The position numbers were made by a program, and so were the translations under genes. Below the pieces are notes generated by a model that worked only from the letters and a program-made list of their open reading frames with translations, did not search any database and was not told the origin of the DNA. Of a stretch of 64,000 bases of DNA, positions 35,431 through 47,347 are shown piece after piece. Numbering within the stretch: position 1 is the stretch's first letter; the number at the start of each line of letters is the position of its first letter. Source of the stretch: Primula veris. Taxonomy: Eukaryota; Streptophyta; Magnoliopsida; Ericales; Primulaceae. The stretch covers positions 1,431,001 to 1,495,000 of the forward strand of contig OY821748.1 in the NCBI GenBank assembly GCA_963682055.1, in the 5' to 3' direction.

Positions 35431-36550
35431 GGTTTCTTTTTCTCGTGTTGTTACCCAATGATTTTACTGGAAAAAGGTAGTTTCTTGATTATTTCGTTAT
35501 CGACACCTTGTTTGCTTTTCCTTACTTTATTTTTTTACCTGTTTGGTGGAGAACTATTGATTAAAGTAAAGTTAGTGCCACAGATTTGGCAGGTTTTATT
35601 GGGAGGAAAGCCATTATTGATGTTTAACTCATTTGAATGTTAACTCGTTATCAACATTAGTCTTTATCTTTTGTTATGTTACAGTTACTTTTATGATCCT
35701 AGAGGCCCACTTAAAAGTCAGTTTTACAGAATGTACTACTGTTGAACAAGTCAGAACGACCTTCCCCTTATCGTGTAGCGCTTGTTTGGAAGTAGCTTTT
35801 AAGCTAACTTATATGTTTTATTGAACTATTGAGCCACTGGCCCGGATGTTATCGAGGCTCATTGAGCGAATGAACTGGTTAACCCCTTTTCATTTCGTAC
35901 TTTAGGAATTTGTTCGGTTGCCGAATTTAAGGGGAAAAAAAAGGCTTATTAGGAGAAGCTGGTACATAATTGGATATGCTTTTCAGGCTCAATACCCTCT
36001 AAGGCTTATCTTTTAAGTTGGCTTCTGTAAAAGAAAAAACTACATAAATTTTGCAGGTTTTAGTGGCATTCAAGTGCTCTATTTTGAAAAAAAGAAGAGC
36101 TAGTTTTGTTGTTATTCTTTTGAAGTATAGATATTAAAAGTATTTCAAATATTTCTACGTAATTTACTCCTTTTTATTAAACTGTCTTGTTCCTCAAATC
36201 GGATAAACTCCATTACAATCAAATCTATTACAAGTTTTACAACCATACACTGTTAAACATGTAGCTCCTACTACTAATTGTCTGGAGAAACAATTACACA
36301 AATGCGATGCACTATTTTAAATAATGTGTCAACCAATCATATTTTTTAGTTTCTATTTTAAATTAATTTTAGCATAGTTATTTTTGGATTTATTAATATC
36401 TGTTGAGTTTTTAATAGTTGGAATACCCTTAATTTTAATAGATCGGGTTTACAATGGTGTTTCCCGATATCACTTGACACCCTCATAACAAATCTTTAGT
36501 TTTGAATAATATTGGTACTTATAGTGATACAATTGAAACTATCACATATA
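35431..36550. other. Intergenic, no gene recognised
   Basis: No coding segment or element border is recognised. Frames at 35458-35643 and 35633-35824 lack family features. Confidence 0.4.
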
Positions 36551-36821
36551 TCATATTAGGCCAGAGGCGAAAACCCAGAAAAACCGAACCGAATCGAAAA
36601 AGACTAAAACCGAAAAACCGAAACTTTTTTGAGTCGGTTTCGGTTTACGATAAAACCGAACCGAAAAAAACCGAAAAAACAAAAACAAAACTGAAAAAAA
36701 ACCCAAAACCGGACCGAAACAAACTAATTCGGTTTGGTTCAAAAAATAAAAAAACCGAAACCGAAAAAAACCGAACCGAAAAATGCAATGGGTTTCGGTT
36801 TTGCCAAAAATAATCGAAACG
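36551..36821. mobile_element. hAT-type MITE with CCGAAA arrays, copy C (borders uncertain)
   Basis: Dense AACCGAAA / CGAACCGAAA array like the other copies. Possible 8-bp flanks CACATATA at 36543-36550 and 36822-36829 match exactly but are low-complexity. TAGGCCAGAGG near the left resembles the family terminus, whereas the right terminus seems to have been lost. The open frames here are repeat artefacts. Confidence 0.55.
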
Positions 36822-36829
36822 CACATATA

Positions 36830-37332
36830 TTTTGCTACTAAGAGTATCTACAATAGTGTTGTTATCTCTATTGTTAACTAAAATAGTTAGATAACAATAC
36901 ATTTTTTTTATCTCCATTAGTTGTGTTATCTTTTTAGATGTTAAAAAACTTATTAAAGTTAGCAATGTTTTTAATGTTTGTAACCGATGACGTGACAAAC
37001 AGTTCACAATTAACATTATTATCTCCTATAAATTATCCCCATAAAAATAGTAACAGAAATGTTTAATTAAAAATTAATAATATTTTTAATGTGAAACTAA
37101 TGTAATTATTAAATTTAATTCTCATAAGCTTTATTTAATACATTTCACTGCTTAATAATAAAAATTTAACAAAATAATCTAATTATAATTATAAACTGTC
37201 TTGTTCCTCAAGTCAGGGAACTCCATTATATCTCTAGAGAGATAGAAAACCCAAACCCAAACCCAAACCTATACATACACATACAGTGATACAGATCCAT
37301 ATATATATATATATAGAGAGAGAGAGATAACA
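36830..37332 (+). promoter_or_regulatory. Upstream region of the proteasome beta-2 gene
   Basis: Includes a repeated CCCAAACCCAAACCCAAAC motif at about 37250-37268, a (TA)n run at 37297-37314 and a (GA)n run just before the start codon. These are typical of a short leader in a housekeeping gene. No precise transcription start can be read. Confidence 0.4.
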
Positions 37333-40300
37333 ATGGAGTGCGTGTTTGGTATGGTGGGAGACGGGTTCGCGTTAGTCGTAGGTGACACGTCAGCAGTGAA
37401 CAGCATATTAGTACACAAAACAAACGAGGATAAAATCATGTTACTCGACTCTCACAAACTCATCGGTGCCACCGGTGAAGCCGGTGACAGGTCACCACTC
37501 CCTCCCTCTCTCTCTCTCTATATATATATATATGTATGTATGTGTATGTATGTAATTGATACGTAGGCGGAACCAGGAATTTTTTCATCAACTTTTAGGG
37601 TGCTGAACGCTATTTTTTGAAGATTTTTGGTCAAAATACATTAAAAAAAAAACTTAGTTTTTCATCAACTTTTCTCAAAATGGGGGATTAATAAAGTTTA
37701 ATACGCACTGCTATACGGTTTAATATTTGTACTACGAAAAATCCAATTTACTAATACATTAGACTAGGGCTGGGCGAAAACCCGAAAAAACCAAACCGAA
37801 ACTTTTTCGAAGCGGTTTCGGTTTACAATAAAACTGGACTGAAAAAGCCTGAAAAACTGAAAACCCCCGAAGAAAAACCGAAAGACCGAAACCGGACGAA
37901 ACAAACCGATTCGGTTCGGTCCAAAAAACAAAAAGACCGAAAACCGAAAAATCTGCTCGATTTCGGTTTTTCCAAAAACCGAACCGGACCGGACCCAGCC
38001 CTACATTAGACTATTAAATTCACTCAATTTAGTACCCTCTTCGTCGAGTGTTTTAACATAAAGTGAGTGATTTTGGTAGTTATAGGTAGGGATGGCAATT
38101 TTGCGGGTTTCGACCCGACCCGACCCGTCGTGGGTAGGGTAAAAGTGCAATTATATTCGGGTCGAGTCGGGTTTAAATGGGTAAAAGTGCAACTTAAAAA
38201 AGTGCAATTTAACACTCTCTCTCATATATATTAAACTCTCTCTTTTATATTACTTTTTATATTACAGTTCTAAATCAAATGATTTTTTAATCTAACTAAC
38301 AAATTTTATTTCAAATCTTTGACATTTATGTGATTTATTTTTTAAAAAGAAAAAAATATTTTTTTAAAAACGGATCAAATGGGTCGGGTCGGGTTGGGTC
38401 AAATTGGTAAAAGTACAACTTTGTCCTAGGGTCGGGTCGGGTCGGGTTGAAACCCGCGAAATTGCTATCCCTAGTTATAGGTAACAAATTGAAAAAGTGT
38501 ATTGACTTCACCGTTTATATGGGAGGAGCCAACGGGAAGGACTGCAACGCTAATTTTGGTAAATGAGGGGGATGAAACGTTAATTTTTGAAGATTTTAAT
38601 TAAAAGACATAAAATTTATTAATTCATCATTTTTTTTATTGAAATGTTATCGAAATGGGGGCTGCATTCTCCATATAGTTCCTTCCTGGATATATGTATG
38701 TATAGATACGTATACGCGGGGATTAATACAGTTTAATACCATGAAAATACGCTTTCTTGGATTCAGTACTTTTTACTACGAGAAGTCCAATTTAACAGTA
38801 CATTATACTACCAAAATCATTAATTTAGTTCCCTCTCCGTCGAGTGTTTAACAGGAATTGAGTGTATGTTTAGATATGTATACACGCGTTGTTTTGTGTG
38901 TGCAGGGGTGGAACCAGAAAGTTTAAATGGGAAGGGCTGAAACGCTAATTTTTGTAAATGAGGGGCAGAAATGTTATAAACGAGGAGATTGATGCTAATT
39001 AAGGAATATTTTGATCTAAACACGTAGATTTTTTTTTATAAATTTTCATCGTTTTTATCGAAAAGTATCAAAATGGGGGCCGCAATCTCAACCTAGTTCC
39101 TTCCCTGTATATATGTATGTGTAGATACATATAGACACGTTATTCTGTGTGTAGGTATTGGTGGATTGTGTTTAGGTTTGGATTCTTGTTATTGTAACTA
39201 ATCATGCCTAATCTTTCTATTTATGATAGATACTTAAATAGTTGTAACTTCTACTATGAAAAATCCAGTTTAGTACATTTTAGTACCCTCTCTGTCGAAT
39301 GTTTAACAGAAAGCGAGTGATTTTGGTAGTTAAAGGTACTAAATTGAAAAAAAGTAGGTTAAACTGAGTGATTTTGGTAGTGGAAGGTACTAAATTGAAA
39401 AAAAGTGTATGGTTAAACCGCATATACGCGTGCTTTATTTTGTGTGTGGGTATTGATGAATTGTGTTTGGTTTTTTGGAATTTTGTTATTTTAGCTAATC
39501 ATGCCCAATCTCGCTATCTATGATAGATACTAAAATAGCTCTATTTTTTGTGGGTGTTGATGAATTGTGTTAAGTGTCATGTTTCATCTGGGTATTGACA
39601 AATAGTGTTGAATTTTAGTTTTAGTAAATAGTTATTTTGTTTTTTGTCTATCTATGTATAGAGAACGATGCACCTTTACATTTAAGTGAGTATTGATGGA
39701 TTGTGTTAAAATCAGGGTATTGACAAATAGTGTTGAATTTAGTTCTAGCAGTAACTAGTTATTTTGATTTTTGTCTATGTAACCTATGCACCTTTAAATT
39801 TTCCGTATATTGATAAATTGTGTTAAATTTCATTGGGTATTGACAAACAGTGTTGAATTTTAATTTGTGTAACTAATGCCTAATTTTTTGGGGTATTGGT
39901 AAATTGTGGTAACATTCATTAGTTATGTGGGTACTAATGAGTTGTGTTTAATTTGGACTGGGTGTTCCTGATAGAAACAAATACATACTTGTGCATAAGG
40001 CAAAAGGTCAGGATTGAGTTTGAACTAGTTGGTCCTTGATGATTAAAGATTTTTTCTACACACTAAATGTATGTACAAAATGTCAAGGTTTGACTTTGAC
40101 CTAATAGAGCGGGAACTGAAGAATTGTGTTGAATTTGGAGTGGTCATCGATCGTTGATTTTAGAAGTACATACACACACTATTATGTGTAGAGACAATTT
40201 TAGGGTTGGTTTTTAAATGGTTGGTCCTTCATGTCTATGAATGTTTGTACTCACTTTATGTAAGTTCTGAAGTATTGACTTGATTGAAGTCTTGAACTGA

Positions 40301-43300
40301 TTATGTGTAGCGATAATGTTGAGATCTTACCTGATCTCATGTGGTTTTAAGACTTGTTATTGTGTTGAAGTGAACTAATTACATTTAGAGAAATTATGAT
40401 GGTTTTATCTAATTTTATGTGGGTAGTAAAGTATCATGTTGAATTTTAAGTGAGTTCTCCTTAAACTATACAGATACATATCCACCGTGTACAGAAAATG
40501 TGTTGAAACTTGTACCGCAACTGTGTTTAGGAGATATCCACATAATTTTATGTGGTTAAAGAATTGTGTTGAATTTAAACTAATTAATCATTTATATTCA
40601 TAATTTCATATGCGTATTATATGTGGATGAAGAAATGTGTTGAATTTGAGCTGTTTACTCATTTGTTTCTATAGGTTCATTTACACATGCTATGCAGAGA
40701 GAAAATATTTTAAGTTAGCTACTAATACTACAGAGGTGCTAAAGAATTTTGTTGAAATTTAAGCTATGTTCTCAGTTGATCCAAGTTCATTTTCACACTG
40801 TACATGTAGAGAAATTATTTGTTATTACTTGATATCATGAGGGTGTAAAAGAATCTTGTTGAATTACAAGTTTAGAAGTAATTGGCCCATGCCTCCTTGG
40901 TCTCTATGAACATATGCGTACATAGGTGGAGAGAAAATGTGAGTTTTTGCAAAATTCTGTGGATATTGATGAACCGTGTCAAATCTGAACTGGATGGTGC
41001 TTGATCTCTATAAACATGTAGTATGGAGAAAATGATATTTGATGTGGGTATGGAAGAATTATCCGACTTTAACTGATTGATCCTTGATCTCTGTAGATAC
41101 ATATGCACACACTTGTGTAGCATTGTATAAAAAAGCAGCGATAGTGTTTTCTCTAATTCCTCATCTGAATGCATGCACAATGTGTAGAGAACATGGTAGG
41201 GGTTACTCCAATTTATGCTTGCTGTGTATAAGGGAGTTGAAGTTTAAAAGTTTGATCCTTGATCAGTTGATCTCTATTGATAGGCATGCTCACACATGTA
41301 TGACATTGTATCAGAAGAGCAAAGGTCGTGTTGTCTAATTACTGAGCTTCTATAAAAGGCTTTTTATCATTTTTGTTATTCTATGATTTAAGTTTTTTGT
41401 GTATTTTCACAGCTTTTATGCAGTTTCTGTTCTGTTTACATATGCATACTTATTTAGTACTGCATGTGAAGAAAAATATTATGGTTTCACCTAATTTTTC
41501 GGAGTGTTTAATATTTGTTAAACTTTGAAAAAAATTGAACTCTATGGTCTTTTCTTTCTTTCGGATGCATACCCATTTACAAAGTTAATTTTTCGAGTTT
41601 TGTCCAATATCTGGCATATGTGTGCAATCATGTGCAGCATGAGATGGATGAGAAGACTTGATATTAGCTATTTATGTACTTCTTCGATAAAAATTCTTTT
41701 CTGTTTTATGTCATGTCTATCTTGTATAGATGTACTGTTTGTGAAAAGAATCTGCTACTGGATAGAGTACTCCCTCAATTTGTGCTCTGAATATAAGATT
41801 TGTGTTCCCATAGTGACTCTTTTATTTTGGAATCTGATTGTGATTATATGTTCAGAGCTCAATTCACGGAGTACGTACAGAAGAATGTCGCGTTGTATCA
41901 ATTCCGCAACAATATTCCTTTGACTACTGCAGCTACTGCCAATTTCACTAGAGGAGAGCTTGCCACTGCGTTGCGTAAGGTTGAATTTCTTTTGCTGATT
42001 TTATCATCCACTTCTCTAGTATTTTGAAAAAAATTCTTCAATGTAATTTCCGTTTTACAAAGAAGAGTGGTTAATGATTCAAATGCATGGGTATCTTTTT
42101 TGTTTGAGAAAATGTTGGAACGATGTCTCGGCATATTAACCTAAATATCTTCTTAGACTAAGTTCTTATAGTTGAAACTTGAAAATACACAGTTTAGACA
42201 GTTTGTTCATTAGGACTGAGGACAGATATTGAGTATATTTTATATAAAAGTTCAGTGAATATTTATGTGCCGTGGTAAAAACCTATTTTCCCTGTTTGTA
42301 TGAATGATTCAATATAAGTTATGCAGAATTCTAGTTAGCAATTAAATACTAGCTTGAATGATTGAATGTTATTTAGGTCGTTAAAATCGTATGGAGCTTT
42401 AGGTTTGTAGAGTAGTATTTTGAGAAATGACATGCAAAGGACCCAAGTTACAATAAGATAATTTTAAAAGCAAGTTAGTCATTAAATTTCTAGTTAGAAT
42501 ATTCAATTGGAAAAGGACATTCAGAGACCAATAACAAAATATTTTATTTTGGTTTACTCGGATCACAGAGTCAGAAAATACAACACTCCGGCTAAGAACT
42601 TCTATCAGTAGACTAGTTGAAGGAAAATGTAGTATCATCTGTAACCACCTAAATATCAGGACATGATATTACATTTTTGATACCATTGCCTTAACTCTCT
42701 TAAGGTAGATGTAACAGTTCTAAATTAAAACTTGGAAAGAGAATGTTTTCTTCTGCCATTAGCTCTGCTTTTCATATATTGTAGGGAATTACTTTTTAAT
42801 TGGGTTCTTCGAAACTTAAAGATGCTACTGAAGTTTGTTTTGTTCGTTCTCCAGCCATGTCAGTGCATTGCATCTATGTTCAGACTTGCTAATAAATAAT
42901 AATGAATCTTGACATTGTGAGAATATATCATAGCACTCATTTGCCATCCATTTGCATTCCCTTGATAATTATTCCACTTCATCAAATGAACACATCTGCA
43001 GCTATATTTACTCTTGCTAATCATGAATCATCATTACATTTGTAAGAATCTTTCATAGCACTCATGTGCCGTCATTTGCAGCCTCTTAATGATTAATAGA
43101 CCTTCATCAAATGCTTGTGTTATAATCTGTTTTGATTTATTTACACGGAAATTTGACTTGATCACTAATTTTCGATTAAGAATAAGGATCGGCAATGCGC
43201 ACCGGAACGGCACCAAATGAATATACATGCTAGAACTATAAGTAATTTTCAATCTTACTTATGTTTGTATTTGTTGTCTTTATCAGAGTCCCTACATGGT

Positions 43301-43622
43301 TAATATAGTTCTAGCTGGCTATGACAAAGAGACGGGTCCCTCCCTCTACTACATTGACTACATCGCTACCATGCACAAGGTCAACAAGGCAGCGTTTGGC
43401 TACGGGTCCTATTTCTCTCTCTCTATGATGGATAGGCTCTACCGTGAGGACATGAATCTCGAAGAAGCAATCGATTTGGTCGATAAGTGCATAGTAGAGA
43501 TACGTTCAAGGCTGGTCGTGGCACCACCAAATTTTGTCATAAAAATTGTCGACAAAGATGGAGCCAGGGAACACGCTTGGCGCGAGACTATCAAAGATTC
43601 TCATGTTTCTGCAGCAGCCTAA
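37333..43622 (+). CDS. PBD1: 20S proteasome subunit beta type-2 (PBD1-like)
   Basis: Structural, non-catalytic beta subunit of the 20S core of the ubiquitin-proteasome system (nucleus and cytosol). Coding exons 37333-37490, 41856-41979 and 43287-43622, GT-AG junctions in phase, 205 residues (Arabidopsis PBD1/PBD2 about 204). Exon 1: MECVFGMVGDGFALVVGDTS and LLDSHKLIGATGEAGDR. Exon 2: QFTEYVQKNVALYQFRN and FTRGELATALRK. Exon 3: SLYYIDYIATMHKVNKAAFG, YGSYFSLSMMDR, EEAIDLVDKC, EIRSRLVVAPPNFVIKIVDK, ending SHVSAAA. It lacks an N-terminal propeptide and catalytic Thr, as expected for beta-2/N3-type PBD subunits. Intron 1 is 4365 bp, unusually long, and full of repeats and two MITEs. In Arabidopsis PBD1 (At3g22630) is near the LTPG, PPR and RDM1 relatives seen here. 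Very firm. Confidence 0.96.
37765..38003. mobile_element. hAT-type MITE with CCGAAA arrays, copy D
   Basis: 239 bp with inverted ends TAGGGCTGGG and CCCAGCCCTA and a perfect 8-bp target duplication, CATTAGAC, at 37757-37764 and 38004-38011. The inside is a degenerate CCGAAA array. It lies in intron 1 of the proteasome gene. A paralogous empty site lies at about 38785-38850. Confidence 0.92.
38087..38473. mobile_element. hAT-type MITE with GGGTCGG arrays
   Basis: 387 bp with inverted ends TAGGGATGGCAATTT and AAATTGCTATCCCTA, extended by CGGGTTTCGACCCGACCC-like inverted arrays. Perfect 8-bp target duplication GTTATAGG at 38079-38086 and 38474-38481. It lies in intron 1 of the proteasome gene. 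A related empty site is at about 39314-39352. Confidence 0.92.
38500..39430. repeat. Intron-1 duplications carrying the MITE empty sites
   Basis: Segments such as AATGGGGGC(T/C)GCA-TCTC, CCTAGTTCCTTCC-TATATATGTATGT and CGTCGA(G/A)TGTTTAACAG-AAGCGAGTGATTTTGGTAG occur two to four times between 37560 and 39430. The order is conserved but with indels, so this is a set of diverged duplications of one intron segment. Confidence 0.65.
39430..41340. repeat. Degenerate tandem repeat in proteasome intron 1
   Basis: A phrase close to GAATTGTGTTGAATTT recurs at least 15 times at irregular spacings of very roughly 35-250 bp (for example near 39549, 39811, 40118, 40562, 40635). In the right part it often alternates with TTGATCTCTATAGATACATA and CACACA-TGTGTAGAGAAAAT. 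The array is old and heavily mutated. Short frames at 40872-41180 and 41084-41338 arise from it. Confidence 0.65.
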
Positions 43623-44371
43623 TTCGATGTTGTTTCTATATTAAATGAGGATTCAGTTCTGCTTCATCTTCATTCTTATCTCCAACTTGGAAATTTTTCT
43701 GAGGGTGATAATATTTTCTTTTCCCTTGATTGTTAAAATTGTGTCAGATTTGTTTTCAAAAGACTATTTAGTTATCTAATTATGTATTTTTAGCATTTTT
43801 GCTCATTCGAAGACAAACCGAAGATATGCGTCCATAAAACTTTTATCTTCAAAGATTTTGCATATCCCACAATAGAGAAGTCGCGTACACCATACTGGAT
43901 ACAATTAAAGTTTTACCACACTTCAGAAGTTCTGCACGCTCATTGTTAGGATTATAAGATTAATCATGTAAGTAACAATTATGGGCATTTTAGTGACGTT
44001 GATATAAATATTTACTGTAACGGTCGCATTTGCGTAAAAGGAGGAGATAAATTGTGAATTTAATTTACTTGTAGTCACTTATTTGCATACAACTATTACA
44101 CTCTTGCATACACTCAATGCGAAAGATAAAAGTGAAGACCATAATGCAACCGTGCATTGTCTCACAATGATGGCATGAAGGAGAGTAATGAGTGTGCGTA
44201 TATCATAATCCCGTTTAAGGATCAATTAAATTGAATTCTTGAAAGATCATAAAATAATTATAAGTTTGCCCTTTTTTTTTTTAACTTAAATGCCATTAAT
44301 GGAATTTAATCAATTTGACTCGTTTTACTAAATTTCTAAATAAATATTACTATGTGTGTTTGTGCAATGTT
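43623..44371. other. 3' flank of the proteasome gene, no further gene
   Basis: The proximal part is presumably 3' UTR. The rest is AT-rich with no recognised feature. Confidence 0.45.
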
Positions 44372-44608
44372 ATACACCTTCTGTCCCATGTTGTTGGGGC
44401 TATACGAAACTATTTACAATTTTGACCGACAAATGACCTATAACTAAATTGTCGAAATAAAAAAAATTCAAAAGTTAATCACATAGTTCAAATGTTAAAC
44501 TATATGAACAATATTTTAAATTTACATTTCAATAATTTAAGCACGACATATTTGCCGGTCAAAATGATATGTAATTCATCGAACCCAAATATCTTGAGAT
44601 GGATATAG
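44372..44608. mobile_element. Stowaway-like foldback MITE, diverged copy 4
   Basis: Left end TACACCTTCTGTCCCATG, with CTATACGAAACTA and AATTTTGACCG, and a complementary right half ending CTTGAGATGGATATA. The core of the family is preserved but the ends are diverged. Confidence 0.6.
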
Positions 44609-44664
44609 TACTAATTATGTATTTCAATTTTCAATTTAATAGGTTCAACCAATATCACTCTTGT

Positions 44665-44755
44665 ACTTCGCTACCTGTGTTCTCCTAATTAACTACTTCG
44701 CTACATGTGTTTTCCTAATTAACTACTTCGTTACATGTGTTTTCCTAATTAATCA
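44665..44755. repeat. 30-bp tandem repeat, three units
   Basis: Three consecutive copies of a unit containing CTTCG(C/T)TAC(C/A)TGTGTT and CTCCTAATTAACTA-like sequence, differing at a few bases. Non-coding. Confidence 0.85.
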
Positions 44756-45159
44756 ACAAAATAACTAAAATACAAGACTAGTCGAGGTTCTTTGACATAT
44801 TTAATCAACAATACCGGTCAGTTACGATTGATTTATCGGCACGTAAAACAACAAATATACATTTTGCGATTAGAATACATCTTACAAATAGGAATATATC
44901 ATAAAGATTGAAAAAAATATTATAATTATAATTAAATATAAATATAAATATTTCAAAAGTAAATTTCATATGCATCAAAAATAAATTTGATTAAAGTGCA
45001 TACATTGGAAGTACAAATGTACACAGAATATAGACTTTAATAATGTTACCCATTAACTTTTTTATTTTTATAGATAGTGCTATTTGTACTATTTGTACTA
45101 TTTTTATAGAAAAATAAAAACATATATTTTCCCATTACCCTACACTAAATCAGATCATT

Positions 45160-47347
45160 TTCTTTAATATTAAAAGAGGGTTTTAGCTTTTCTCCCTTTT
45201 ATCAAATTACATTGAATTTTGGAGGTGAAAAATCTTTTCTTTGCCCCAAATTCGAGGTGGGTTTTTTTTTTTCTCTAACTTAATTTTACTAGATAATCTT
45301 AAAAGGTTCAATTTTTATGCATAATTTGCCTTTATTTGTGTATGTCCGTACATTTTTGCTGTTTTTTACTTGTGGGTTTTTGTCAAAAATTGAAAATATA
45401 TTGAGTTTACCCATTGTCTATGCATGTTCATTTTTGTGATTTTACTTTTGGGGTTTTTCGATAATAGATATAAATTGAAATTAAGTTAATGTTATCAGTA
45501 TTTGCATATGTTTGAGTGGTTATTGAGATTTTTTTTTGCACAGAAAGTGAATGTACACTGATTTTTTTTGTGGAAAAATGATCGTTAAGTACATATTTTG
45601 AGACTAAATTATCAAAAAACCCATGTTCAAAATATCTTTGAAAATTAGATTCAGATTCTCAATGATGCTATTTTTTTTTCACTTTTTTGTTTTAATTTTG
45701 ATGCTCACTGATGGTACATTGATATGTACCAAATTTTAAACAAAACTACAAATTCGGGTTTTTGATAATCAAGTTTGAAAGTATGTATTCAACAATAACT
45801 TTCCCTTTATTTGTGTGTGTATTATGCTGATGGATTTATCAATGTAGCATATATGAAGTGTTTTCTAGAATTTCCTAGGGTTTCTTTAATAAAAAGAAAA
45901 AAAAAAGTAACAGAAATTGTTTAAGAGGGTTGCTGAAATTCTTATGTGCAATGATTTTTTTTTTGATGGGGGTGCGAGACTATAATAAGCGTAAAAAGAG
46001 GCTAAAAATATGACGCATGGTGTGAGATATAAATTAAGCTGATGGGGGTGCGATAGCTTCTACCATCACTGTTTGGTTCCTCCCTTGCTCGATTTTAAGT
46101 TGATCAACTAATGTAATAGAGCTTACTTATAAAAGCCGAGTTTATAATTTGCAACAATAATCTGATACTTAGTGTGACTTCTTCTGTTAGATATATGGGG
46201 TTTGGATTAGAAAAATGGTTAAGAAACAAAAAGTTCATTATGGATTTATTTACCCGTCAGGAATAAATAATGACACCCTTTAGCGTTTGATGAAATTACA
46301 GAGGAAATAAAACTATCACAATGTTACCTCAGACAGTTATGGTATGTAGTACGGATATGAGAGCGTAATATGCTAGTTGTTTCGGAATTCGACTTACCTC
46401 AGACAGTTCATTATGGTATGTAGTATGGCTATGAGAGCATGGTATGCTATTTATTGCGAGATTTGACATGTGAGTAATTATGTGGTGCTTATTCGTGTCT
46501 TTATGCTCAAGAGTGATAAACTAATACGTTCAAAGGGGAATGCTGGAATGGATTGCATCAGTTGTATTTTTCTCAAGTAATCTAGTTTTTAGAGTTTTCT
46601 TAGTGTTATGGTTTTGTGGAATCAGTTTTGTTCATATTTATTCCTCAATATATTTAATTTCTCTCCATCCCTAATCTATATCCTCTATATCTAACACTCT
46701 TATTGTTATTGTGTTTCCAACCGAAATAGTACATTGCACAGGCGACCATTGACAACTATACGCCTCCCATCACTATCTTTAATGGTACTACACTTTAAGA
46801 AAGAATAAGAAAAATGAAAGTATCTAAGATGAAGAAGTGGTAAGCCAAGCTTAAAGATATAGTTTAAAGTAGCTAGATTAATTTGCTATCGAGATGTAGT
46901 AAATTCTTTGTTAGCTTTTAATTTAATATCTATCTTAGATTATAGGTCTGAAATTTTCCCTTCGCCTATACTTTTTTTGCTGTCGAAAACGTACAAGTTA
47001 CATGGGGTCGCCAGTAATGATGCTTTGGAAGAGTATCTTTCTTCAGTACCTTCTAACTGGGATCTGGTACATAGGGGTGAGCAAATTAGTTCATGTAACC
47101 ACATCAAACTGACTATTTTCTGCTACAAGCTAGTTCTCTTTGTTGATTATGCTAATCACTTAAATCCATGGTAGTACGGATTTTGTTCTGATATTTTAAA
47201 ATTTATTATTCTGTCTGTGATTATGCCATCAAATTTGGTTAATTGCTTCTAACCGAAAATTTATTTGATTTCTATATATGCAATACTAATTTAACCATTC
47301 AATATCTTTTATATTCACAGGTAAGTTACCTTAATTAGAACAACATT
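45160..47347 (+). promoter_or_regulatory. 5' leader and probable leader intron of the SDE3-like gene
   Basis: A leader-like stretch around 45165-45255 ends at a possible donor (ATTCGAG|GTGGGTT, near 45256). A good acceptor (ATATTCACAG|GTAAG) ends at 47320, shortly before the ATG at 47348, so a leader intron of about 2.06 kb is likely. The frame at 46908-47174 inside it contains SNDALEEYLSSVPSNWD, which I do not recognise; it could be a relic exon or chance. Confidence 0.4.

Noticed and set aside
40872..41338. Opposing frames near 41 kb with CMHSDE- or HAHTC-like phrases
   Set aside because: They arise from the degenerate intron repeat containing CACACA and TGTGTAG phrases.
41525..41923. 132-residue Cys/Ile-rich frame before proteasome exon 2
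   Set aside because: It lies in intron 1 and overlaps exon 2 in the wrong frame; no family pattern.
46908..47174. Frame with SNDALEEYLSSVPSNWD as an upstream SDE3 exon
   Set aside because: It does not match the SDE3 N terminus, which starts in full at 47348, and it is not bounded by convincing splice sites.
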